DNA of 64,000 nt, taken from positions 124,001 through 188,000 of the forward strand of contig NZ_PVTS01000004.1 in assembly GCF_003003035.1 (NCBI RefSeq), read 5' to 3'. How positions within the stretch are numbered: position 1 is the stretch's first letter; every line of letters starts with the position of its first letter. Under the pieces are notes generated by a model, which did no database searches, had not been told where the DNA came from, and saw only the letters and a program-made list of their open reading frames with translations. The DNA is from Marinilabilia salmonicolor (GTDB taxonomy: Bacteria; Bacteroidota; Bacteroidia; Bacteroidales; Marinilabiliaceae). Both the position numbers and the translations under genes were made by a program. Shown here in pieces: positions 8,569-16,527 of this stretch.

Positions 8569-9945
8569 ATGACACAAATGAGATCATTAGGAAAATTTTT
8601 TCTGCCGCTGGTTTTGAGTTTGTTGGTGTTTTCTGCCAAAACTATGGCTCAGGAAGAGGCCGGGAACGATACACTTTATCTTTCCATTGGGGAAGCAGTG
8701 GAGATTGCATTGTCGGATAACCCGGGAATAAAGGTAGCGGACAAGGAGATTACAAAAGTGGATTACTCCCGAAAAGAGGCCTGGGCTGGGCTTATCCCCT
8801 CTGTTTCTGCAGAAGGGAGCTACAACCGGAATGTAAAAAAACCGGTTATGTTTCTTTCGGAGGATATGGCTGCCGGGTTTGGAGGTAACACTACCATCGA
8901 GATTGGTTCGGACAACAGTTATTCCGGGGCCATCACAGCCGCCATGCCATTGTTTAATATGTCGCTGTTTCGTAACATTCAGATGACTGAGGTGCAAATG
9001 GAAAGCGCTCTTGAGTCGGCACGTCAGTCAAGAATAAATATGATCAGTGAGGTTAAAAAGGCTTATTTCAATTGTTTGTTGGCCAATGATTCTTACAATG
9101 TTATGAAACGCAGTATCCGGAACGCCCGGGAGAATTATGACAATATCAAACGGCTTTTTGAACAGGGAGCTGCGGCCGAATATGATGTGATTCGTTCCGA
9201 AGTACAGGTTCGGAATCTGGAACCGTCACTGACAGAAGCAAGAAACGGGCGTGAAGTGTCGGTTTTGATGCTAAAAATTTTATTGGGACTGGAGCGGGAT
9301 ATGCCTGTTAAGTTTAAGGAAGATCTGTTGACTTTTAATCAATTAATTGAAACCATGCCACCGGCACCACAGCAGGATATTTCCAACAATAGTGATATCA
9401 GGCAACTCAATGTTCAGGAACTTCAACTGGACAAACAGTTTGATCTTACAAGGGCACAACGTTTTCCGACATTGTCCGCTTTTGTCAATTTTCAGTATCA
9501 GACGCAGGCCAACCACTTCCGGTTTAATGAATATGAATGGGCAAAGCCTGTGGTTGCCGGTTTGCAGTTACAAGTGCCCATCTTTAGCGGGTTCTCAAAG
9601 CGTTATCAGGAGAAGCAGGTGGAAATCAGTATGGAACAACTTTCTTTTCAGCGCGAAAACGTGGAACGACAGGTTTCTGTGTCGGTTCTTAATGCACATT
9701 CACAAATGGAAGCTGCAGCCGAAAAGGTGGAGTCAGGAAAAGTGGGAGTTAAACAAGCCGAGCGAGGTTACAAAATTGCCCAAACCCGTTACGAAACAGG
9801 GGTGGGAACATTACTTGAGCTGAATGATGCAGAGGTGGCTCTCACCCAGTCACAACTGAATTTGAATCAGGCGCGTTTTGAGTTTTTATCTGCCCGGGCA
9901 GAGTATGAGAAACTTCTTGGTAATTCGTTGCCCGGGGAAAATTGA
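8569..9945 (+). CDS. TolC family outer-membrane efflux protein
   Basis: Outer-membrane channel of a tripartite RND pump. A signal peptide (FFLPLVLSLLVFSAKTMA, then QEE) precedes about 430 residues of mostly helical, Gln/Glu/Ala-rich sequence containing the two tandem OEP repeats. The second repeat carries the familiar YETGVGTLLELNDAEVALTQ segment. I start at ATG 8569; ATG 8578 is equally possible. The longer open frame from 8482 begins with TTG and adds 29 residues that do not look like a signal peptide. The adaptor gene follows after 60 nt. Confidence 0.93.
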   Translation: MTQMRSLGKFFLPLVLSLLVFSAKTMAQEEAGNDTLYLSIGEAVEIALSDNPGIKVADKEITKVDYSRKEAWAGLIPSVSAEGSYNRNVKKPVMFLSEDMAAGFGGNTTIEIGSDNSYSGAITAAMPLFNMSLFRNIQMTEVQMESALESARQSRINMISEVKKAYFNCLLANDSYNVMKRSIRNARENYDNIKRLFEQGAAAEYDVIRSEVQVRNLEPSLTEARNGREVSVLMLKILLGLERDMPVKFKEDLLTFNQLIETMPPAPQQDISNNSDIRQLNVQELQLDKQFDLTRAQRFPTLSAFVNFQYQTQANHFRFNEYEWAKPVVAGLQLQVPIFSGFSKRYQEKQVEISMEQLSFQRENVERQVSVSVLNAHSQMEAAAEKVESGKVGVKQAERGYKIAQTRYETGVGTLLELNDAEVALTQSQLNLNQARFEFLSARAEYEKLLGNSLPGEN

Positions 9946-10005
9946 ATTTCATCAATTAATAAAGTATTTAGGTCAGTAAACCAATAACTCATAATACAAT
10001 AAGAC

Positions 10006-11040
10006 ATGAAAACCAGTGTGTTAAGCTATAAAGTTCTGTGGTTATCCATCCTTTTATCGGGTGCTGTGGCTTGTTCTGGACCGGCGGAAGAAAAAAATGA
10101 GGATTCTGCGGAAGAGATTAAGAAAGTGGAAACAGCCTTTTCCGAAATTAAAGAGGTGGATCAGAAAATGACTTTAACCGGAAATGTGGAGCCCTTGGAA
10201 CAGAATATTATCAGTCCTTCCATGCAGCTGCGCATTCAGAAGATATTTGTTGAGGTCGGAGATCCTGTTCGAAAGGGACAATTGTTGGTGCAAATGGATC
10301 CGTCGCAGTTGGTTCAGACCCAGTTGCAACTGGCGCACCTGGAAAAGGAATTTGCCAGACTGGATACATTACACAAAGCGGGAAGTGTCTCTCAGCAACA
10401 ACTTGATCAGATGCGCACTGAGCTTGATGTGACGCGATCTGCATATGAAAACCTGAAAGAAAATACCAGACTGGTTTCTCCCATAACTGGAATCGTTACC
10501 TCCCGAAATTTCGAAAACGGAGATATGTACTCCATGGCTAAGGGGGCTGGCATTCTTACTATTATGCAAATTAATCCCGTTCAGGTGGATGTGCATATTC
10601 CGGAAGCTTTTTTCCCGCTTGTTAAAAATGGAATGCCCGTTTCAATGGAACTGGATGTTTATCCTGAGGATGATTTTGAAGGAAAGGTTTATCTGAAATA
10701 TCCGACCATTGATCCCAATACCCGCACTTTCACTGTCGAAACCAGGTTCTCCAATCAGGAAGAGAAGATTCGCCCGGGTATGTTTGGCCGTGTGAATATG
10801 GTATTTGAAACTCTGGAGCGGGTTACCGTACCCGATTTGGCAGTTCAGCGACAGCAGGGGACCAATGATAAGTTTGTATTTGTTGTGGAGGATGGCAAGG
10901 TAATCCGTCGCGTTGTGGAGTTGGGACGGAGAATTGATGATTTTTATGAAATAACCGGGGGGCTGTCTGCCGGTCAAGAAGTGGTTATAGCAGGTCATGC
11001 CGGATTGCTGGATCAGACACCCGTGGAAGTCGTCAAGTAA
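10006..11040 (+). CDS. RND efflux periplasmic adaptor (AcrA/MexA-like), lipoprotein
   Basis: Bridges the inner-membrane pump and the TolC channel. The N-terminus has a signal peptide ending in a probable lipobox (SGAVAC, Cys near residue 23), so it is probably a lipoprotein. A half-lipoyl motif (VEVGDPVRKGQLLVQMDPSQ), a short coiled hairpin (about 105-150) and the second lipoyl half (LVSPITGIVTSRNFENGD) follow. Beta-barrel and membrane-proximal domains complete it, giving 344 residues. It lies between tolC and the pump, about 100 nt before the latter. Gene order and orientation support one operon. Confidence 0.95.
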   Translation: MKTSVLSYKVLWLSILLSGAVACSGPAEEKNEDSAEEIKKVETAFSEIKEVDQKMTLTGNVEPLEQNIISPSMQLRIQKIFVEVGDPVRKGQLLVQMDPSQLVQTQLQLAHLEKEFARLDTLHKAGSVSQQQLDQMRTELDVTRSAYENLKENTRLVSPITGIVTSRNFENGDMYSMAKGAGILTIMQINPVQVDVHIPEAFFPLVKNGMPVSMELDVYPEDDFEGKVYLKYPTIDPNTRTFTVETRFSNQEEKIRPGMFGRVNMVFETLERVTVPDLAVQRQQGTNDKFVFVVEDGKVIRRVVELGRRIDDFYEITGGLSAGQEVVIAGHAGLLDQTPVEVVK

Positions 11041-11144
11041 CCAGGAAGGATGCCGGTGAAATGACAATCACAAAATATATAGAAAGTTCTGAGTCATCGT
11101 AGTGTCCTTTTTAATTGATTTATTAATCAGATAATTATCAGACA

Positions 11145-14100
11145 ATGAGTATATACGAAAAGGCGGTAAAAAAGCCGATATCAGTGATTTTGATATTTGT
11201 CGGGGTAATCATCATGGGGATGTTTTCGCTTCGGTATCTTCCCATTGATCTCTATCCTGAAATTGACCCGCCCATTGTGAGTATTTTTACCTTCTATCAG
11301 GGTGCCAGTGCGGCAGATATTGAAACCAATGTTACCCGGATTCTGGAAGACAACCTAAATACGGTGAATAACCTTAAGGAGTTGACTTCCACATCAAAGG
11401 ATAATACTTCTTTGGTGATGCTGGAGTTTGAGTGGGGAACCAATCTGGACGAAGCAACCAATGATATCAGGGATGCTTTGGGCAGGGTGGAATCCTATCT
11501 TCCCGAGGGAGTTGAGAAACCCATTATTTTCAAGTTCAGCACCAGTATGATTCCCATTATGCTGCTTTCTGCCACGGCGGAGGAGAGTTATCCTGCCCTC
11601 ACAAAAATTCTGGATGAAGGAATTGTGAATCCGCTCAACCGCATCGAAGGGGTAGGGGCTGTCTCTTTATCCGGAGGTCCGAAGCGGGAGATACAGGTGA
11701 ATGTTGATCCACGGAAAATTGAGGCATACAACATGTCTGTGGAACAAATTGGAGCGGTTATCGGTCAGGAAAACATTAATCTTCCAGGAGGTAACCTTGA
11801 TATTGGGAGTCATCGGTATCCCGTGCGAGTGGAGGGAGAATTCAAATCAAGTGATGAACTGAAGCACCTGGTTTTGGGGAACTTTCAGGGACGCATCATT
11901 CGTTTGTCTGACGTGGCTACTGTAAAAGATACGCTGGCCGAAACAACCATCGACGAACGCGCCAATGGTCGTGTGGGGGCACGAATTGTGATTCAGAAGC
12001 AATCGGGTGCCAATTCGGTGGAAATTGCTCAGGAGGTGAGAGACCGATTGCCGGTGCTGATGAAAAATCTGCCACCGGATGTGGAGATTGAGACCATTTT
12101 TGATACCTCTGAGTTTATTGAAAACTCCATCAGCAGTCTGGCCAACACCGTGATGTATGCCGGGATCTTTGTGGTTCTGGTGGTTCTGTTTTTTCTGGGA
12201 CGCTGGCGGGCAACCTTTATCATTATCTTAACGATCCCTGTTTCACTGATTGTTTCTTTTATTTACCTGTATGCAACAGGGAATACCTTGAATATCATTT
12301 CTCTGTCATCACTGTCTATTGCTATTGGAATGGTGGTGGATGATGCTATTGTGGTACTGGAAAATATAACCCACCACATTGAAAAGGGGAGTTCTCCCCG
12401 TGAAGCAGCCATTTACGGGACCAATGAGGTGGGGCTTGCCGTTGTGGCTACCACACTTACAGTTGTGGCTGTGTTCTTTCCTTTAACGCTGGTTCAGGGA
12501 TTGAGTGGTATCATGTTTCGCCAGTTGGGAATGATTGTTACTTTGGTGGTGATTGTATCCACCATAGCCGCATTGACTCTTACACCCATGCTTTCTTCGC
12601 AGATGCTGCGACTGATGCCGCCGCGTAAAAAGGGAATTGCTAAAGCTGTATTTGGAACTTTTGAAAAATTTCTGGTATGGCTCGATAATGTTTACGAGAA
12701 AACACTCGGTTTTGCCGTCCGACATCGTGTGATGGTGGTTATTGTTTCCGTAATCATCTTTGTTGCCAGTATTTCACTGGTTTCATTAGTGGGAACGGAG
12801 TTTATTCCACCTGCTGACAATGCACGGATTGAGGCAACTGTTGAGCTTCCCATGAGTTTACGGCTGGAGAAAACTCAAAAAGTTGCCCGTGATCTGGAGA
12901 ATATCTGGCAGGAGAAATACCCTGAGATAGAGGTAATTTCCACGAGTGCCGGTGTGGCAGACGAAGAAAATATTTTTTCGGCATTTGGAGAGAACGGGAC
13001 CCACGTGATTAACTTCACCATGCGATTGTCCAACAGTTCGGAGCGTGAAAGAGATATTTATCAGATAGGAGATTTGATGCGTCAGGATTTGGACAGCGTT
13101 ACTTTGCTCAAGGATTACACTGTTTCTCCGGGAGGTAGCGGAGGCGGTATGGGCAGCGGTGCCAGTACTGTTGAAGTTATTGTTTCCGGATACAATTTGG
13201 AGGAGACCGGAAAGGTAGCTGATCATTTTATGGAGAAATTAGAAGATATGGAGGGGCTTCGCGACGTTGATATCAGTCGGGATGATCCCAAAATGGAATA
13301 TCAGCTGGTGCTTGATCGTGAGAAGCTTGGTATCTACGGACTTAACACAGCCACTGTTGCAAATGCCATGCGAAATCGAATCAACGGACTGATTGCAGCT
13401 CAATACCGGGAGGATGGTGATGAGTATGATGTGAGAGTTCGTTTTTCAGAACCCTTTAGGGAATCTATTGAATCTGTTGAAAATATTTTGGTTTATAATC
13501 CGCAGGGGGAAGCTATTCGGATCCGTGAAGTAGGAAGCGTGGAGGAATATATGGCGCCTCTTTCTATCGAGCGCAGAAACCGTCAGAGGGTAATTACCGT
13601 TACGGGATCTCTTTACGATGCTTCCATTACTGATGTAGTAAACGAGATAAATGCCGAAGTAGAACGAATGGATCTGCCACAGGGAGTGGGGATTGATATT
13701 GGCGGAACTGCAGAAGATCAGCAGGAATCCTTCGCAGATTTGGGTTTGTTGTTGGTTTTGATCATCATTCTGGTTTATATTGTAATGGCATCTCAGTTTG
13801 AGTCCCTGCGTTCGCCGTTTATTATCATGCTAACTCTGCCATTTGCTTTTACCGGAGTTTTTATTGCCCTCTTCATCACGGGTACTACGCTCAACCTCAT
13901 TTCAATGATTGGAGGAGTGATGCTGGTGGGAATTGTGGTGAAAAACGGTATTGTGCTCATCGACTATATCAATTTGTTGCGCGACCGGGGTATGTCTTTG
14001 GTTCAGGCTGTGGTTGCCGGAGGTAAATCCAGACTACGACCCGTATTGATGACAACACTTACCACCATTCTGGGAATGTTGCCTTTGGCCATTGGCATTG

Positions 14101-14267
14101 GTGAAGGAGCCGAAATCTGGCGCCCTATGGGTGTTGCTATTATCGGGGGACTGACAGTTTCCACCATGCTTACATTGGTACTGATGCCTGTGGTTTACAC
14201 CATGTTTGGTGCCAACCGCATGAAGAGTGAACGAAAACGAATCGCTAAACTGGAAGAAAGTATTTGA
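11145..14267 (+). CDS. RND efflux permease (AcrB/MexF-like, HAE1 type)
   Basis: Proton-driven inner-membrane pump of 1040 residues with the usual 12 membrane spans and two large periplasmic loops. Visible signatures include YPEIDPPIVSI after the first span and the proton-relay segment in TM4 (SLSIAIGMVVDDAIVVLENI, with the double Asp). TM5 and TM6 follow, and the second half repeats the pattern (GIVVKNGIVLIDYINLLRDR). The substrate cannot be read from sequence. Its stop codon TGA at 14265-14267 is already part of heptamer array C. It is the main product of the TetR-controlled operon. Confidence 0.97.
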   Translation: MSIYEKAVKKPISVILIFVGVIIMGMFSLRYLPIDLYPEIDPPIVSIFTFYQGASAADIETNVTRILEDNLNTVNNLKELTSTSKDNTSLVMLEFEWGTNLDEATNDIRDALGRVESYLPEGVEKPIIFKFSTSMIPIMLLSATAEESYPALTKILDEGIVNPLNRIEGVGAVSLSGGPKREIQVNVDPRKIEAYNMSVEQIGAVIGQENINLPGGNLDIGSHRYPVRVEGEFKSSDELKHLVLGNFQGRIIRLSDVATVKDTLAETTIDERANGRVGARIVIQKQSGANSVEIAQEVRDRLPVLMKNLPPDVEIETIFDTSEFIENSISSLANTVMYAGIFVVLVVLFFLGRWRATFIIILTIPVSLIVSFIYLYATGNTLNIISLSSLSIAIGMVVDDAIVVLENITHHIEKGSSPREAAIYGTNEVGLAVVATTLTVVAVFFPLTLVQGLSGIMFRQLGMIVTLVVIVSTIAALTLTPMLSSQMLRLMPPRKKGIAKAVFGTFEKFLVWLDNVYEKTLGFAVRHRVMVVIVSVIIFVASISLVSLVGTEFIPPADNARIEATVELPMSLRLEKTQKVARDLENIWQEKYPEIEVISTSAGVADEENIFSAFGENGTHVINFTMRLSNSSERERDIYQIGDLMRQDLDSVTLLKDYTVSPGGSGGGMGSGASTVEVIVSGYNLEETGKVADHFMEKLEDMEGLRDVDISRDDPKMEYQLVLDREKLGIYGLNTATVANAMRNRINGLIAAQYREDGDEYDVRVRFSEPFRESIESVENILVYNPQGEAIRIREVGSVEEYMAPLSIERRNRQRVITVTGSLYDASITDVVNEINAEVERMDLPQGVGIDIGGTAEDQQESFADLGLLLVLIIILVYIVMASQFESLRSPFIIMLTLPFAFTGVFIALFITGTTLNLISMIGGVMLVGIVVKNGIVLIDYINLLRDRGMSLVQAVVAGGKSRLRPVLMTTLTTILGMLPLAIGIGEGAEIWRPMGVAIIGGLTVSTMLTLVLMPVVYTMFGANRMKSERKRIAKLEESI

Positions 14268-14333
14268 GGGTTGAGGGGTGAGGGATGAGTCCCCAAACTC
14301 AGAACCCCGAACTCAGAACTCCGAAACACAAAA
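14264..14333 (+). repeat. Heptamer array C (ten units) overlapping the RND stop codon
   Basis: Four units of the type NTGAGGG (ttgaggg, ttgaggg, gtgaggg and a variant) run without a phase slip into six units of the type tcagaac/cccgaac. The first unit contains the stop codon of the RND gene. The array fills most of the gap before the PII-like gene. Confidence 0.85.
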
Positions 14334-14342
14334 CTAATTAAG

Positions 14343-14636
14343 ATGAAGACAGTATTTATCACATACAACCAGGCGCTTACTGAGAAAATCGAGCACATTC
14401 TTGATAAGCTTGCCATTCGTGGCTATACCCGATGGCCGCAGGTACAGGGACGGGGAACTAATGACGGGGAACCCCATCAGGGCACACATACCTGGCCGGC
14501 CATGAATGAGGCAATCATCACTGTTGTGGAAGAAGATCGTGTTGCCGGACTGCTGGAGCATCTGAATCACCTGAATGATAAGGCCGAAATGCAAGGGCTT
14601 AGAGCTTTTGTCTGGGATGCAGAGATCGGAGTTTAA
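14343..14636 (+). CDS. PII-like, PG0541-type transporter-associated protein
   Basis: A 97-residue protein with a ferredoxin-like/PII-like pattern: beta strand KTVFITYN, helix ALTEKIEHILDKLAI, and a T-loop-like stretch of about 30 residues (WPQVQGRGTNDGEPHQGTHT) before the second half. My recollection is that Bacteroidota carry this family, named PG0541 transporter-associated protein, directly downstream of RND pump genes, as here. A role in sensing a small ligand or tuning the pump is inference by analogy with PII proteins. It starts 75 nt after the pump across heptamer array C and ends in a shared terminator. Confidence 0.82.
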   Translation: MKTVFITYNQALTEKIEHILDKLAIRGYTRWPQVQGRGTNDGEPHQGTHTWPAMNEAIITVVEEDRVAGLLEHLNHLNDKAEMQGLRAFVWDAEIGV

Positions 14637-14680
14637 AAGTGTTGGTAGTTTATTAAGCGGACACCAATGATCACCATATA

Positions 14681-14721
14681 AAAAGCAGGATTCCTTCATC
14701 TTGAAGAAACCCTGCTTTTTT
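14681..14721. terminator. Terminator between converging genes
   Basis: AAAAGCAGG (14681-14689) pairs with CCTGCTTTT (14711-14719), with a second inner stem, and T-runs in both orientations. It can serve the efflux operon and the minus-strand FadL-like gene. Confidence 0.85.
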
Positions 14722-14783
14722 CTATTCTCTAACTTCTATTCTCTAATTTCTAATTGCCATTCTCTAAGTCCTCTTCCCTACTC
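14721..14783 (+). repeat. Heptamer array D (nine units, TCTAWTY)
   Basis: Units such as tctattc, tctaact and tctaatt repeat with period seven through nine units, from the terminator T-run up to the 3' end of the FadL-like gene. Confidence 0.82.
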
Positions 14784-16354
14784 TAAAACCTCCACCCCAG
14801 AGTTACCGCCAAATGATGGTCTTTTGCAGTCATTTCGGCGGGTTGCTGAATGTCATCGGTCAATTCAGGCGAATAATACAGTGAGTGAATATAAGTTTCA
14901 TGATTGTAGAGATAAGCCACATCAATGGTCATATTTCCGTTTCTGAAGCCAATACCTCCCGTAACATTGTAATGCTCGCCATCTGCATTCAGCAGGTTTT
15001 TATCCTGTTTGTAAGGATTCTGAAACATAGCGTAGCCACCCCGGAGTGATAACATCGGAGATACACGGTATTCGGCTCCGAATCTTAGATTGTGGGTTGC
15101 CCGGAATATTTCATTAATGGCGGTGTTGGTCGCATTAAACTGGGCTGTTTCGTTGATGTGGTTGTTTTTGCTGTTGTATTTCATGGATGAATAATCGGTG
15201 TATTCATAATCAACCGATACCAACCCTTTGGTTCCTATGATGTAGGCAAAACTACCAACGGCTTTTAGGGGGGTGCGGAAATTATAGGATATTTCGCCAA
15301 GATCAGAGGTTATCTCATAGTTGTCGGCATCGAAAAAATTTGCACGCGCTTTTGTATCATATTCCGTTTTCATTGAATAGTATGTCGGGGTATGCAGCGA
15401 TGCCCCAATACGAATGCTGTTAATAGGTTTGTAGATGGCACCAATTTTAAAATTGAGACCTGTACCGGATGTCCGTTCATATTCGTCGAAGTAGAAATCA
15501 TCCAGAATTTCAAATCCATTATCCAGTCTGTAATCAATGTATGCGTTGTAAACTTCATCACTACCCTGTTCGTAATGTTGAGTTTCAATTTTATTTTCAA
15601 GGGTAGCTATTCCCAGGCTGGCTCCCAAATAAAACTGATTGCTGAAGTTTGCACCAAAAGAGAAATCAAACAAGCCTGAATATCCCGATTCTGTCATCAG
15701 TTTCATTTGATTAACTCCGTTTACCGTACCCATCTCCAGGAATCCTTCCTCATTAATAAATTCAAAGGCCTGTATGTATTCATTAAGCTCACTGCCAGGG
15801 ACCAATTCCGTCAGACGGGCGTCATACGCTATGCCTGTATAAAAATTATCCAGTTGCTGAGGTGCATAACCCAAAGAATTGTATGCGAAGGAGTGAAGTA
15901 GTGATGATTCAACGCCATCGGCCTGGATGAAACTTTTCCGGTTGTAATTATTGGTCCGGTTGTATCCGATTCCAAAATGAGTGCTGACCAGTCCGTTCTC
16001 AACTTCCCTCATCAGGCGGGATGTGCCTACATAGGAAATCTGATTAATTGGCACACTGAATTTATCGTCATTGGAAAGGTTTCCGTAGTAATCGCTTTCG
16101 GTTTGACCGAATATCAGGGAGGGGGTAAAGGAGAACTCACTGCTCCGATAAACGGCTATTCCTGCCGGGTTGATGCCAATGGCAGAGTAATCACCGCCAA
16201 GTGCCCCCATGGCACCACCAAGGCCAATGCTTCTGGCGGTTCCCGTAGGCTTTTGTGCGGAAAATCGCAAAGCATGATCCTCTGTTTGTGCATTGATGGA
16301 GGTGGTTATTAGCAATAATGCTGTTGCAAAATACAAATACTTTGTCATAGTCAT
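14783..16354 (-). CDS. OmpP1/FadL family outer-membrane protein
   Basis: A predicted beta-barrel of the FadL/TodX family, which carries hydrophobic compounds across the outer membrane. A signal peptide (KYLYFATALLLITTSINAQ) is followed by an N-terminal FadL-like hatch pattern (GTARSIGLGGAMGALGGDYS, then GINPAGIAVYRSSEFSFTP). The rest is strand-rich with a C-terminal aromatic (LGWRF), as expected for BAM-dependent barrels. Length is 523 residues from ATG 16354; ATG 16348 also fits, and a longer frame to 16375 adds a charged segment. A 12-bp inverted repeat lies just upstream (16368-16404). The cargo is unknown. Confidence 0.88.
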   Translation of the reverse strand: MTMTKYLYFATALLLITTSINAQTEDHALRFSAQKPTGTARSIGLGGAMGALGGDYSAIGINPAGIAVYRSSEFSFTPSLIFGQTESDYYGNLSNDDKFSVPINQISYVGTSRLMREVENGLVSTHFGIGYNRTNNYNRKSFIQADGVESSLLHSFAYNSLGYAPQQLDNFYTGIAYDARLTELVPGSELNEYIQAFEFINEEGFLEMGTVNGVNQMKLMTESGYSGLFDFSFGANFSNQFYLGASLGIATLENKIETQHYEQGSDEVYNAYIDYRLDNGFEILDDFYFDEYERTSGTGLNFKIGAIYKPINSIRIGASLHTPTYYSMKTEYDTKARANFFDADNYEITSDLGEISYNFRTPLKAVGSFAYIIGTKGLVSVDYEYTDYSSMKYNSKNNHINETAQFNATNTAINEIFRATHNLRFGAEYRVSPMLSLRGGYAMFQNPYKQDKNLLNADGEHYNVTGGIGFRNGNMTIDVAYLYNHETYIHSLYYSPELTDDIQQPAEMTAKDHHLAVTLGWRF

Positions 16355-16367
16355 AGGTTTGAAAGTT

Positions 16368-16404
16368 TCTCTCACGCAAGTCGATGTATGATTTGCGTGA
16401 GAGA
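16368..16404 (-). promoter_or_regulatory. 12-bp perfect inverted repeat upstream of the FadL-like gene
   Basis: TCTCTCACGCAA (16368-16379) and TTGCGTGAGAGA (16393-16404) are perfectly complementary around 13 nt. The repeat ends 14 nt before the ATG at 16354, so it is either a regulator site or a hairpin that could hide the ribosome binding site. No recognisable -7 box lies in the loop. Confidence 0.6.
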
Positions 16405-16527
16405 GAAAATATTGTGTAACGAGCCTGGCAATGGTTGCCTCAAAAGAACCTATAGGCGTTTCTCTATGCGGGTTCTATCCGGCTTAAATAGTTGAAATAA
16501 ATCCGGATGCAACAAGGATACCTGTCT

